Shown here: positions 8,111 through 17,783 of the stretch, one piece after another
How positions within the stretch are numbered: the first letter of the stretch is position 1
How the letters are laid out: every line of letters starts with the position of its first letter
Assembly: GCA_903848645.1 (NCBI GenBank)
Contig: CAINGU010000088.1
Location: forward strand, 62,001 to 126,000
Direction of reading: 5' to 3'
Source: an uncultured cyanobacterium
GTDB taxonomy: Bacteria > Cyanobacteriota > Cyanobacteriia > Cyanobacteriales > Nostocaceae
DNA: 64,000 nt
The notes under the pieces: generated by a model
Seen by the model: the letters and a program-made list of their open reading frames with translations, nothing else
Told to the model about the DNA's origin: nothing
The model's database searches: none
Translations under genes and position numbers: made by a program

Positions 8111-9601
8111 ATGATTATGACTCAAACAGCATCAAGACAAAAGATAAAGACTGCAAAGCAGACAAAACAAACAAGTGTTGCTAATCCTGAAATAGACAAT
8201 GAAGTATCAACAGATATCACAAAAATACCTGAAGTTAAAAAGAAGAAATCTACATCTGCAAACCCTGATACTCCAACTGAACCCATCGAAAAGAAGCGGA
8301 ATAAGCAAAAAAAGTCTAAATCAAAGTTAAACCCTCCAATACCCAGAGAATTAGGCATGGAGGTAATATGTGAACAAGCTAAATTTTACGATGCCCTCTT
8401 TTTAGTGAATTGTGCTACTCCAGCTAAACCTAGTCATCCTATTCTTGCCAATGTCCTCATAATTGCAGATGTGGAAACACAACAGATACATCTAACTGTC
8501 ACAGATATAGCATTAACAATTCAGGCAAGTTTTGCAGCCCAAGTGTTATTAAAGGGTGAAATTACTGTACCAGTGCAAATTTTATTGGAGATAGTCAAGC
8601 ATTGCCCTAATGGGACTATTTCTCTGAATAGTCAAACTCAATTTACTCAATCTAGTGATGACGATAAGCAAACAAAAATCTGCTCTCTATGCTTATCTGA
8701 TGCTGATGGTAAGTATGAAATTAGAGGCATTAGTGCTGAAGAATTCCCACCTACTAACATAATTGATGCTACTCCTATGTCTTTAGCAACAACAATTTTC
8801 AAAGATGGTTTGAAAGGTGTACTTTATGCGGTCAGCACTGATGAAAATAAATATATCTTGACTGGAGTTCATCTCCAACTGGCACAGGAAAAATTAAAGT
8901 TTATTGGTACTGATGGTCATCGAGTTGCTATTACTGAACTTTCCACTCACCGAATTGGCAGAAAAACTCGTCAACAAGTTTCATCTCAAGAAGTTCAATC
9001 TCAACAAGTGCCATCTGAGGAAATTATGCAATTTACTCTTCCTGGTCGTGTAGTGAGAGAAATAGCCCGTAACTTAAATGATGATGTGAAATCTATTAAT
9101 CTCCTGTATGATGCCCAAAGTAATCGCTTGGGTTTTGCTTGGCAAGATGTCGTTATTAGCTGTCAAGTTGTGGAAGGAATTTATCCTGATTGTGAGCAGT
9201 TATTAACTAAATTCAGCTTTGAGAAAGAAGTAATTTTAGAAAAAGCACCGTTAGTTAAAGCACTGGAACGGTTATCTGTGTTAACGGATAAGAAAGAGAA
9301 AGGAATTTATTTGCAGTTTGATGGCAGTTTACAACAGTTACGGTTATCTATTGAACGAGAATTTGGCAAAGGTGATCAGGTAATTGTTGCTAATTTACCA
9401 ACAGAAATGATGTTGAATATCCAGTTTAATCTCAAGTATTTAATTGAAGCTGCTAAAGCTATTCCTAGTTCAAGTATCAAAATGCACTTACAGCAGTCAG
9501 ATCATCCGGCTATGTTAGTTCCTGATGGAGATAGAGCAAATCTAGAAGTGGAAATGTCCATGCGTCATGTCTTGCTGCCGTTGTATATTCCACAGCAGTA
9601 A
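8111..9601 (+). CDS. dnaN: Plasmid-borne DNA polymerase III beta sliding clamp
   Basis: 496 aa, against about 370-390 for chromosomal clamps. The clamp core starts at Met83 (MEVICEQAKFYDAL) and contains PILANVLI, GEITVPVQILLEIV and LKFIGTDGHRVAI. Residues 1-82 form a Lys/Thr-rich, probably disordered extension. A second insert, rich in Gln and Ser, is near residues 285-305. ATG at 8357 is an alternative start that would remove the extension, but no in-frame stop argues for it. As a processivity clamp it would work with the window's dnaX, holA and family A polymerase. Confidence 0.9.
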   Translation: MIMTQTASRQKIKTAKQTKQTSVANPEIDNEVSTDITKIPEVKKKKSTSANPDTPTEPIEKKRNKQKKSKSKLNPPIPRELGMEVICEQAKFYDALFLVNCATPAKPSHPILANVLIIADVETQQIHLTVTDIALTIQASFAAQVLLKGEITVPVQILLEIVKHCPNGTISLNSQTQFTQSSDDDKQTKICSLCLSDADGKYEIRGISAEEFPPTNIIDATPMSLATTIFKDGLKGVLYAVSTDENKYILTGVHLQLAQEKLKFIGTDGHRVAITELSTHRIGRKTRQQVSSQEVQSQQVPSEEIMQFTLPGRVVREIARNLNDDVKSINLLYDAQSNRLGFAWQDVVISCQVVEGIYPDCEQLLTKFSFEKEVILEKAPLVKALERLSVLTDKKEKGIYLQFDGSLQQLRLSIEREFGKGDQVIVANLPTEMMLNIQFNLKYLIEAAKAIPSSSIKMHLQQSDHPAMLVPDGDRANLEVEMSMRHVLLPLYIPQQ

Positions 9602-9672
9602 ATAAATAAAATACGGCGTTGTTCCCTTTGTTGAATGGCTACAAACATTGAAACTTTGTTTGGCAATAAGTC

Positions 9673-10071
9673 TCAAACTATTGTGGAGGAAATACACCAA
9701 ATAGCCAAAAACACCAGCAAAATCGGATACAAGACGACGAACTGCTTCCGAAGCGAACCCATCGCTAGGAGGAGAACAAGTGCGTTGATCAGAGCCGCCA
9801 AAATTGAGGAACGACGCAATCCGTAGGTATGCTGTCGGGTTGGTGGTCGTAGGGTGAGGGCATTTGCTCCCCAAGCTAGTAGCAATCCCAATACATCACT
9901 CAAATTGTGACCAGCATCGGCAACCAAAGCCAGCGAGTTTGCTCGGTAGCCATAGACTGCTTCAACAATCACAAATCCGATATTGAGGGCAGTACCAATT
10001 GCGAAAGCGCGGTTGTAGTTGCCCTGTCCGTGTTCGTGTCTCTGATGCTTGTGGCTGTGGTCATGTACCAT
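9673..10071 (-). pseudogene. Truncated cation diffusion facilitator (CzcD-like)
   Basis: The 5' part of a CDF zinc/cadmium exporter: His-rich N-terminus (HDHSHKHQRHEHG), first helices, and the metal site ALVADAGHNLSDVLG. Full-length CDFs are about 300 aa; here homology ends after ALINALVLLLAMG. A segment resembling EAVRRL continues in another frame (9542-9874, minus), so a frameshift near 9760 and loss of the C-terminal half are both evident. It starts 7 bp after the P-ATPase stop, in one zinc-export operon. Probably non-functional. Confidence 0.75.
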
Positions 10072-10078
10072 TCATTAC

Positions 10079-12595
10079 TTAATCCTTAACCGTCTTGGTT
10101 TTAAATAGCCGCATTCCATTTGCAGTAACTAACAAGGAAGTCCCTGTATCTGCTAAGACGGCTACAGCTAACCCAACAAATCCAAACGTTCCCAATAGCA
10201 GAAATAAAGCCTTTGTTACTAAAGAAAAAATAACATTCTGTTGAATCACGGTTACAGTGCGACGACTCAATTCTATTGCATAAGCCAGCCGTCTGAGGTC
10301 ACTTCCTACTATCACTACATCTGCTGTTTCCAAAGCAATATCTATGCCACCCACCGCAAAACTAATATCCGCAGCAGCCAGGGCTGGGGCATCATTGATA
10401 CCATCTCCAACCATACCTACCACCCCATCACGACGCAAGTTTTGAATTTCTTGGAGCTTATCTTCTGGTAGCAGTTCAGCCCGATACTCTGTAATTCCCA
10501 CTTGTTGAGCAATTTGTTTGGCAACACGGGTGCGATCGCCCGTCAGCATTACCAACCGCTTTAACCCCAGCCGCTTCAATTGTCGCACGGCTTCGGTTGC
10601 TTCTAATCGAATACCATCAGAAAGGGCGATTGCTCCTAATAACCCTTCCTTTGCCCCTACAAGTACCGGAAGTTGACCGAGTTGTTCAATTTCAGCCAAC
10701 AAAAATTCAGCCTCATCAGACAAGGGAATATCTTGCTCTAAAAATAACCTTCGATTGCCAACAAAGTATAACATTTCACCATAGTTTGCCTGAATCCCCT
10801 TACCTGGTAATGCCATGAAGTTCATAGGTGTTTCTAACTCCATCTTTTGTTCTTGAGCCTTAGCTACAATTGCCTTGGAGAGCGGATGTTCTGATTGTTG
10901 CTCCAGTGAAGCGGCAATTTGTAACACCATGTTTGCACTTACATTCCCAAAGTCATAAACCTTCTGGACAACAGGTAGCCCTTGGGTAATCGTACCAGTT
11001 TTATCAAAAGCCAGAGTTGTCAGGTGTCCGGCTGTCTCCAGAGCATTACCCCCCTTGAACAAAACGCCGTGGCGAGTTGCAGCACCAATGGCGCTAACAA
11101 TGGAAACTGGGGTAGAAATCACCAAAGCACAAGGACAAGCAATCACCAGCATTACCAGCGCCCGATAGAACCAAACGTTAAAAGGTTGAGCAAATACCAA
11201 GGGTGGAATTAGAGTAATAGCGATCGCAATCAAAATTACAATTGGGGTGTAAACTTCTGCAAACCGATCCACCCACTGCTGAGAAGGAGCGCGGCTGCCT
11301 TGGGCTGTTTCTACTAAATGTATAATTTTAGCAACAGTCGTATCACTAACAGTATGAGTTACTTTAACTTCCAAAAAGCCAGACTGATTCAACGTTCCTG
11401 CAAAGACAGTATCTCCAACTTCTTTATCTTCTGGGATTGATTCTCCTGTAATTGGCGATTGGTCAATAGCACTTATCCCAGAAACAACAACACCATCTAA
11501 CGCCACGCGCCCTCCGGGTCGAATTGTCAAAATTTCACCAACTTGCACACTTTCCACGGGAACTGTAACTTCTTTATTCCCTCGCTTCACAGTAGCAGTC
11601 GGTGGAGTTAAATCCATGAGGGCGCTGATAGCATTGCGTGTGCGACCAAAAGTGAAAACTTGCAAGGTTGTACCCAAAGAAAACAAAAACAGGACTAATG
11701 CTGCTTCAAACCAGTCCCCCAAAATCACTGCCCCAATAACTGATATGGTCATCAGCAGATTCATATCGGCACGGCGCAAGCGCAACTCAAATAAACCTGC
11801 TCGTGCAATAGGATAGCCTGCAATTACTATACCAATGCCATAAAAAGCTCGTGTTATCCAAATTGGTAATGCTAAGTATTGAGCAACTAAGCCCAAAACT
11901 AACCCTATCCCCGCTAAAATTACGCTTTGTCCCCGGCGGTTGTTCACCCAAAATTTCCAGTTTGCTGAGTCGCGTTTTTGTATTTGTTTTGAGGCTGAAT
12001 CGTCTTGATGATGGTCGTGGTTACAGCTTTGGGTATGTTGGTGGGAGCTTAATTCATGAGTGAGTTCAACTGCATAACCCAAACTGCGAACTCGATTATA
12101 AATTGTCTCTTCATTGACCTGTTGCGGGTCGTAAGATACTTGCATTTTTTCAGTTCCAAAGCTGACTGATACCTGAAGAACGCCTGCTATTTGCTGTAAG
12201 CCAACCTCAACTGTTTTGGCACAACTGCCACAATCCATCCCACCAATTTTTACTTGTAGTTTTTGAGTAGAAGCTACTTCAAATTGCTCATGTTCGCTGT
12301 CATGGGAGTGAGTGTGATCATGGTCGCCATTACAGCAATGCTCATGATTATGGGGCTTGACCTCACTATTTTGTCTAACCGTATAACCCAACGCAGTGAT
12401 GCGATTGATAATTTCAGCTTCTCTGAGGATGTCTGAATCATAAACAACTTTTACTTTCGCAGTTGCAAAGCTCACGGAAGCTTCCATTACACCGCCAAGC
12501 TGTTCCAAACTGGCTTCTATCGTCTTAGCACAGTTTCCACAGTCCATACCATCAACTTGCAAAAACTGGGTTTTGAGGGAGGGGGTTTGAGTCAT
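10079..12595 (-). CDS. ziaA: Zinc-type P1B ATPase (ZiaA-like)
   Basis: 838 aa. Two heavy-metal-associated domains with MDCGNC and MDCGSC (about residues 10-75 and 108-175), each followed by a His-rich linker. Then eight predicted membrane segments, the CPC transport motif VIACPCALV (about 485), phosphorylation site DKTGTITQG (about 530), the HP motif EHPLSKAIV and hinge VGDGINDAPAL. CPC with His-rich linkers points to Zn/Cd/Co/Pb export rather than copper. It is transcribed divergently from a ZiaR-type repressor with an SmtB-like operator between them. Product pumps metal out of the cytosol. Confidence 0.88.
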   Translation of the reverse strand: MTQTPSLKTQFLQVDGMDCGNCAKTIEASLEQLGGVMEASVSFATAKVKVVYDSDILREAEIINRITALGYTVRQNSEVKPHNHEHCCNGDHDHTHSHDSEHEQFEVASTQKLQVKIGGMDCGSCAKTVEVGLQQIAGVLQVSVSFGTEKMQVSYDPQQVNEETIYNRVRSLGYAVELTHELSSHQHTQSCNHDHHQDDSASKQIQKRDSANWKFWVNNRRGQSVILAGIGLVLGLVAQYLALPIWITRAFYGIGIVIAGYPIARAGLFELRLRRADMNLLMTISVIGAVILGDWFEAALVLFLFSLGTTLQVFTFGRTRNAISALMDLTPPTATVKRGNKEVTVPVESVQVGEILTIRPGGRVALDGVVVSGISAIDQSPITGESIPEDKEVGDTVFAGTLNQSGFLEVKVTHTVSDTTVAKIIHLVETAQGSRAPSQQWVDRFAEVYTPIVILIAIAITLIPPLVFAQPFNVWFYRALVMLVIACPCALVISTPVSIVSAIGAATRHGVLFKGGNALETAGHLTTLAFDKTGTITQGLPVVQKVYDFGNVSANMVLQIAASLEQQSEHPLSKAIVAKAQEQKMELETPMNFMALPGKGIQANYGEMLYFVGNRRLFLEQDIPLSDEAEFLLAEIEQLGQLPVLVGAKEGLLGAIALSDGIRLEATEAVRQLKRLGLKRLVMLTGDRTRVAKQIAQQVGITEYRAELLPEDKLQEIQNLRRDGVVGMVGDGINDAPALAAADISFAVGGIDIALETADVVIVGSDLRRLAYAIELSRRTVTVIQQNVIFSLVTKALFLLLGTFGFVGLAVAVLADTGTSLLVTANGMRLFKTKTVKD

Positions 12596-12650
12596 GACAG
12601 TTTTACAGAAAAAACTATAAAGTTAACTGCCAATATTTTAATACAACAAT

Positions 12651-12664
12651 TGAACAACTATTCA
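12651..12664. promoter_or_regulatory. SmtB/ZiaR-type operator
   Basis: TGAACAACTATTCA, flanked as TTGAAC...TTCAA, closely resembles the SmtB/ZiaR operator half-sites (TGAACA with TATTCA). It lies between the divergent ziaA and ziaR genes, 56 bp from the ziaA start and about 65 bp from ziaR. Expected: apo-ZiaR binds and zinc releases it. Confidence 0.65.
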
Positions 12665-12671
12665 ACTGTAC

Positions 12672-12711
12672 AATGGTTATCATTTTAGATACTATGAAAT
12701 TGATAACCATT
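12672..12711. repeat. 11-bp inverted repeat in the ziaR promoter
   Basis: AATGGTTATCA (12672-12682) and TGATAACCATT (12701-12711), separated by 18 bp, perfect match. It ends 16 bp before the ziaR ATG. Each half resembles half of a Zur/Fur-type box (TGATAAC). It may be a second regulator site or just a hairpin in the ziaR leader. Confidence 0.4.
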
Positions 12712-12727
12712 GCTTACGCACAAAACT

Positions 12728-13132
12728 ATGAACAAGAGCCAGGGAAAGCCAGACTTCGAGCATTTGCAACATTCTGATGCCCCAAATTGTGACGCTCATG
12801 TAGTGCATTTAGATAATGTGCGCTCAACTCAAGCGGAAATTCTTGCAACTTCCAAGGCTAAACAGATAGCAGAAGTATTTGGAATACTTGCAGATCCGAA
12901 CCGCCTACGTTTGCTATCAGCGTTGGCTTCTCAAGAGTTGTGTGTTTGTGATTTAGCTGCATTAACAAAAATGACGGAATCAGCCGTTTGTCATCAACTG
13001 CGATTGTTTAAAGCGATGCGTTTGGTCAACTATCGCCGCGAAGGTAAAAATGTCTATTACAGTTTGGTTGATAGTTACATTATTAACTTATACCGTTCTG
13101 TAGAAGGACACTTAGAGGAATCAAATCTTTAG
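12728..13132 (+). CDS. ziaR: ArsR/SmtB-family zinc-responsive repressor (ZiaR-like)
   Basis: 134 aa from the ATG at 12728; an upstream in-frame TTG (12710) would place the start inside the inverted repeat and is less likely. Winged-helix core: LADPNRLRLLSAL, the alpha-3 thiolate motif ELCVCDLA, recognition helix SAVCHQLRLFKAM and wing REGKNVYYSL. The C-terminal helix (DSYIINLYRSVEGHLEES) carries the D/H/E ligands of the alpha-5 site. Very similar in plan to Synechocystis ZiaR. Represses the divergent ziaA when zinc is low. Confidence 0.88.
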   Translation: MNKSQGKPDFEHLQHSDAPNCDAHVVHLDNVRSTQAEILATSKAKQIAEVFGILADPNRLRLLSALASQELCVCDLAALTKMTESAVCHQLRLFKAMRLVNYRREGKNVYYSLVDSYIINLYRSVEGHLEESNL

Positions 13133-13221
13133 GTGCTAGGTTATCGGTGTATTGATATGAGATTCCTGCCATATTTTTGAGAATTATGAGAAAATTATGA
13201 AAAGATTTTCTCGAAAAACAA

Positions 13222-14544
13222 ATGACTCGTCCTGAAAACCGCCCTAGTCTTCCTGAAGTTCACCGCAGTATTAAAATTCCCAACACCCAAAGCTTTTGGC
13301 GCAAAATGCTGGCTTATGCGGGTCCAGGGTATCTGGTTTCGGTGGGATACATAGACCCCGGAAACTGGGCAACAGATATTGCTGGGGGTTCTAAATTTGG
13401 CTACACCTTGTTGACAGTCATTCTGTTGTCGAATCTGATGGCGATATTGCTGCAATCGCTGTGTGTGCGTTTGGGTGTGGCTACGGGGCGAGATTTGGCA
13501 CAAGCTTGTCGGGATTATTTCAGTCCAAAAGTGAGCTTTTGCTTGTGGGTATTGTGTGAAATAGCGATCGCAGCTTGTGACTTGGCAGAATTATTAGGAA
13601 GTGCGATCGCCCTACAATTATTATTCGGTATTCCCTTATTATGGGGTGTGTGTATCACTGCGCTGGATGTCCTGGTATTACTAGTTTTACAACATAAAGG
13701 CTTTCGCTATACAGAAGCTTTGGTAACAATGCTAGTAGCAACTGTAGGCATCTGTTTTGCAGCAGAACTTCTTTTCTCTCGACCTGATATGGGGGGGATA
13801 ATGTTGGGATATCTGCCCAAAAAAGAAATTTTACAAAACCCAGAAATGCTCTACATTGCTATAGGTATTTTAGGGGCAACAGTCATGCCTCATAACTTAT
13901 ATTTACATTCTTCTATTGTGCAAACACGTGATTGGCAACCAACTTCTGAAAAAAGATGGGAAGCGATTAAATTTGGTACAATTGATTCAACTTTCGCTTT
14001 ATCTTTAGCACTGTTTATTAACTCAGCAATTTTAATTGTAGCTGCTGCCACATTTCATTTTTCTGGAAATCAGAATGTAGCAGAAATACAAGATGCTTAC
14101 AAACTACTTTCACCATTGTTAGGAGTTAGTGCTGCTAGTGCTATTTTTGGGATCGCTTTACTTGCTTCCGGTCAAAGTTCAACGCTGACCGCAACATTGG
14201 CTGGCCAAATAGTCATGGAAGGCTTTTTACAGTTTCGTCTTCCGTCCTGGTTACGGCGTTTAGTTACCCGTCTGCTTGCTATCATTCCAGCATTGATCAC
14301 AATTATTGTCTTTGGGGAACATAGCACTAGCAGGCTCATAGTTTTAAGTCAAGTTATCCTCAGTTTACAGTTACCTTTTGCAGTGATTCCTTTGGTGATA
14401 TTTACGAGTAATCGTCGCTTAATGGGTGAGTTTGTTAATCCGTTATGGCTTAAATCTTTAGCTTGGATTGTTGCTATTATTATCGTCGGGCTAAATGTTT
14501 GGTTGCTCTTACAAACTATTTTGGGTTGGTTGAATTTCAATTGA
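13222..14544 (+). CDS. mntH: NRAMP-family Mn/Fe transporter
   Basis: 440 aa with about 11 membrane helices. The first helix holds the metal-binding DPGN (residues 45-48) and helix 6 holds MPH (about 221-223, MPHNLYLHS), both diagnostic of proton-coupled divalent metal importers selective for transition metals. Follows ziaR by 90 bp on the same strand; the spacing and content suggest a metal-homeostasis block. It could be co-regulated by ZiaR or by its own promoter, which I cannot see clearly. Confidence 0.88.
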   Translation: MTRPENRPSLPEVHRSIKIPNTQSFWRKMLAYAGPGYLVSVGYIDPGNWATDIAGGSKFGYTLLTVILLSNLMAILLQSLCVRLGVATGRDLAQACRDYFSPKVSFCLWVLCEIAIAACDLAELLGSAIALQLLFGIPLLWGVCITALDVLVLLVLQHKGFRYTEALVTMLVATVGICFAAELLFSRPDMGGIMLGYLPKKEILQNPEMLYIAIGILGATVMPHNLYLHSSIVQTRDWQPTSEKRWEAIKFGTIDSTFALSLALFINSAILIVAAATFHFSGNQNVAEIQDAYKLLSPLLGVSAASAIFGIALLASGQSSTLTATLAGQIVMEGFLQFRLPSWLRRLVTRLLAIIPALITIIVFGEHSTSRLIVLSQVILSLQLPFAVIPLVIFTSNRRLMGEFVNPLWLKSLAWIVAIIIVGLNVWLLLQTILGWLNFN

Positions 14545-14620
14545 TAAATGGCTTAGGATGGATTTAGTTGAACAAATATTGTGTTGTCTTGATGTGTTTT
14601 AAGATGGAGAAAATCAAGTC

Positions 14621-15304
14621 ATGAACTACATTCACAAAGTTGTTACTATCCTGGGAATAACAACTAGCGTACTGAGTGGTATACCTGCTGCTGTCTATGC
14701 TACCCCAGAATCACCAACACCTATCCCAAAGATGAATTTTCAGGAATACTATAACCAGGGGGTGCAAAAGTTGGAGCAAGGCAACTTCAACGGTGCAATA
14801 GAAGATTTTAGTCGGGTAGTAAAGTTAAATCCCCGATACTACGAAGGTTTTTGCTTGAGAGGTTTAGCCAAGTCTCAGTTAGGAGATTTTCAAGCAGCCG
14901 TTATGGACTTTAATCAAGTATTGCAACTAAATTCCAGCCATACAGATGGTTACAATGGTCGTGGAATGGCTCATGCAGAACTGGGAAATCTTCAAGCTGC
15001 TATTACCGACTTTAATCAGATACTCAAAATTGATCCGCAGTCTGTAGATGCTTACTACAATAGAGGCTTTTTGAATTATAGACAGGGAAATCACCAGATG
15101 GCGATTTCAGATTTTAACCAAGCACTAAAAATCAATCCCAACTTAGCTGATGCCTATGGTAACAGAGGACTGGCTAAATATGCTTTAGGCGATCGCAAAA
15201 GTGCTATTACCGATTTACAGCAAGCTGCAAGTTTGTTTCAACAACAAGGAGATACCCAGAGGTATCAGCAAACACAAACATTGCTTCAGCAAATTCAGCA
15301 GTAA
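14621..15304 (+). CDS. Exported TPR-repeat protein
   Basis: 227 aa. Signal peptide to about residue 27 (GIPAAVYA), then at least four 34-residue tetratricopeptide repeats recognisable by G..Y...G and A..DF....L.P (for example GMAHAELGNLQAAITDFNQ). TPR arrays are protein-binding scaffolds; the partner is unknown. Periplasmic location inferred from the signal. Confidence 0.8.
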   Translation: MNYIHKVVTILGITTSVLSGIPAAVYATPESPTPIPKMNFQEYYNQGVQKLEQGNFNGAIEDFSRVVKLNPRYYEGFCLRGLAKSQLGDFQAAVMDFNQVLQLNSSHTDGYNGRGMAHAELGNLQAAITDFNQILKIDPQSVDAYYNRGFLNYRQGNHQMAISDFNQALKINPNLADAYGNRGLAKYALGDRKSAITDLQQAASLFQQQGDTQRYQQTQTLLQQIQQ

Positions 15305-15674
15305 GTAATATTAAAGCTAGAAATTAAGACTCTTGCGTTACTTTTATGGTGATGGAGAATGAATTATAACAAAAACCTTACGGGGCAAGGGTTATAAACA
15401 ATTATGACGATATTTTTAATGAAATGCCTACACAATAAGGCTTTCAATAGTTTTGAACCGGGTTTTCCATAAAAAGAACCGAAATTAAGTATAAATCGTT
15501 TTTAATAAGTTTATTTTCAGGGTGAACAAGAAAAGCTTACTCTTAAATTTAGCCTAACTGGATGAGGAACTTTCTCTTAACGGTATTATCAAATTAGTTG
15601 TTCAAAAAATTCACTTGATTTTTGATGGTGAATCGAATAACGTAGATGGTCAGTTATCTTTTTTTAGGAAGTTT
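15305..15674. other. Intergenic region, nothing recognised
   Basis: 370 bp, AT-rich, no long reading frame on either strand, no convincing terminator. Holds the promoter and a GGAAG ribosome site (about 15667-15671) for the next gene. Confidence 0.3.
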
Positions 15675-16058
15675 ATGAATAAAAAACTCATACTGAATTT
15701 ACTTGCCAGTTCCTCAATTTTTACATCGTTAATGTCTACACTGGGTATTATTAATCCTGCCCATGCTAGTGTTAATCTAAATCAGCGATTAATGCACACT
15801 AGTGACGGTCGTACTTGTATTACTAATCCTCACGGTCTTAAAGATTTCGTATGTATTCGAGATTCCGAGAGAGATCCCAAGGCTGCTCCTGCACCTAAGT
15901 CTATGGTACTCTCAGCACAGCCATCTAATAGCAAAATTGCAGAACTAAATTTTACGGAGGAGGAAAGCGACGCTGCAATTAGGATATTTAAGTGTGACTG
16001 TCCGTTTTGTCTCAATTCTTTGCGACAGTTACGCGGTACTGGTAACTTGGTTTACTAA
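15675..16058 (+). CDS. Small secreted protein of unknown function
   Basis: 127 aa from the ATG at 15675, chosen because it gives a clean signal peptide (MNKKLILNLLASS...PAHA) after a GGAAG site; an in-frame ATG at 15615 would add 20 polar residues in front. The mature part has a Cys pair (CITNP...FVCIRD) and a C-terminal cluster CDCPFC that could bind metal or form disulfides. No family recognised. Confidence 0.6.
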   Translation: MNKKLILNLLASSSIFTSLMSTLGIINPAHASVNLNQRLMHTSDGRTCITNPHGLKDFVCIRDSERDPKAAPAPKSMVLSAQPSNSKIAELNFTEEESDAAIRIFKCDCPFCLNSLRQLRGTGNLVY

Positions 16059-16265
16059 GCTTTATGAGTATTAGCTTAAATTTTTCTGTTAACCTACTTA
16101 AATGAAGTACATAATGTAAATTTAAAGGTAGATTCCAAGATAGTTTTAATTCTGACTTATGACCTATGTGTACTATTTAAAATAGTGTAGATTATTCACA
16201 AGCTTAAAATAAAATTTCACCCCCTTAACAGGGGCAAGAGCGACGAATTAAGATGAATAAATCCT

Positions 16266-17783
16266 ATGTCTACAGTCGCCCTACATCAAAAATATCGCCC
16301 CCAAACTTTAGCAGAATTGGTTGGACAACCGTACATTAAAACTGCTCTAACTAATGCCATCAAACACCTGCAAATTGCCCCAGCTTATTTATTAACAGGT
16401 TCTAGAGGTACAGGTAAAACTTCGACTGCACGCATATTTGCCAAATCTCTGAATTGCCTCAACACTAAAAAACCAACTGATAAACCTTGTGGAATTTGTC
16501 AATCTTGTCGTTCAATTGAAACTAGCAATAGTTTAGACGTGAGTGAAATTGATGCTGCTTCAAATAATGGTGTGGATGATGCCCGTGCTTTAATTGAACG
16601 CTGTACTTTAGCACCAATAGCAGGACGTTATCGAATTTTTATTTTAGATGAATGCCACTGCTTAACCGGTAATGCCTTCAATGCTTTACTCAAATGTATT
16701 GAAGAACCACCACCTCATGTGGTTTTCATTCTCTGCACCACAGAACAGCACAAGGTTTTACCTACTATTGTCAGTCGTTGTCAGGTGTTTAATTTCCGTA
16801 CTTTATCAATTCAAACAATTGTGCAGCATCTCCGTATTGTAGCAGATGCGGAATCTATTTCTATTAATGAAGAGGCACTAAATGCGATCGCTCGACTGAG
16901 TGATGGTGGTTTACGAGATGCGCTACAATTACTCGGTCAAGCCAGTCTTTTAGATGTAGATATCACTGCCCATCATGTCATGGAAATCGTTGGTGGTGTC
17001 ACAGAAGCAGAGCTAATGGCTATTTTACAGGCTATCTCTACCAACAACACTTTTAACTTGCTACAAGTCGCTAGAGTTTTGGTAGACTCTGGAAAAACGC
17101 CTAAATTGATTATCTCAAATTTACTGCAAACATACCGAGATTTGCTGATTATCAAGTCTGCACCCAAGGAACAAGCTTTACTAACTGGTTGTGTCAGTTA
17201 TACCCAACTCAAAGCTTTCGCCAAACACTGGAATTTCGAGACACTGAATTTGTCTTTAGCTGAGTTACAAAAAGCTGAAAATTATCTGCGGTATACGGTC
17301 AATGCAGCAGTGTGGCTGGAGGTTTGTTTACTCAATTTGCTGCCTGGTTTATTGCCTGGGGGTGCAACGAAGACGGTAAATGTGAAACCTGGGCATGATG
17401 GCAAATTGTTACCAACTTATGGAACATACACCATCAACAAGGTGACTGATAAACCTGTGGATGATCCAGGTAAAGATAGCTTGTTACCAGCAGTTGCCAC
17501 CAATACCGCTAATGCTTCTAATACTGCTAATTTAGCGCAAATTTGGCAGCAGGTGATGGATAAGGCTAAACCGAACCATCAAAAGCTGTTGGCTCATGCA
17601 AATCTGGTGAAATTGCAAGGGTCTAAGGCAATTTTAGAGGTGACACCAGCTTACCTGCAAAAGTTTGAGAATAGCAAGGAGGTTATTGCTAAAATGCTGC
17701 AACGAGCTACTCAAAGTCCAAAACCCCTGACTGTGTTGATTAAAACTGCCAATCTCAGTAATAATGGGAGGGTAAGAGGATGA
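16266..17783 (+). CDS. dnaX: DNA polymerase III gamma/tau clamp-loader subunit, plasmid copy
   Basis: 505 aa. LHQKYRPQTLAELVGQ start, Walker A TGSRGTGKTS (about 44-53), four-Cys zinc module (LNC...PCGICQSC), Walker B FILDECHCL, arginine-finger SRC (IVSRCQVF). A tau-like C-terminal extension follows. The ATPase core is continuous with no intein, unlike some chromosomal cyanobacterial dnaX genes. Overlaps holA by 4 bp (ATGA). Together with the replicon's dnaN, it would load the clamp at primed sites. Confidence 0.92.
   Translation: MSTVALHQKYRPQTLAELVGQPYIKTALTNAIKHLQIAPAYLLTGSRGTGKTSTARIFAKSLNCLNTKKPTDKPCGICQSCRSIETSNSLDVSEIDAASNNGVDDARALIERCTLAPIAGRYRIFILDECHCLTGNAFNALLKCIEEPPPHVVFILCTTEQHKVLPTIVSRCQVFNFRTLSIQTIVQHLRIVADAESISINEEALNAIARLSDGGLRDALQLLGQASLLDVDITAHHVMEIVGGVTEAELMAILQAISTNNTFNLLQVARVLVDSGKTPKLIISNLLQTYRDLLIIKSAPKEQALLTGCVSYTQLKAFAKHWNFETLNLSLAELQKAENYLRYTVNAAVWLEVCLLNLLPGLLPGGATKTVNVKPGHDGKLLPTYGTYTINKVTDKPVDDPGKDSLLPAVATNTANASNTANLAQIWQQVMDKAKPNHQKLLAHANLVKLQGSKAILEVTPAYLQKFENSKEVIAKMLQRATQSPKPLTVLIKTANLSNNGRVRG

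Noticed and set aside
16266..17783. Intein in dnaX
   Set aside because: Some cyanobacterial dnaX genes carry inteins, but here the ATPase motifs run without interruption and no intein splice motifs are seen.
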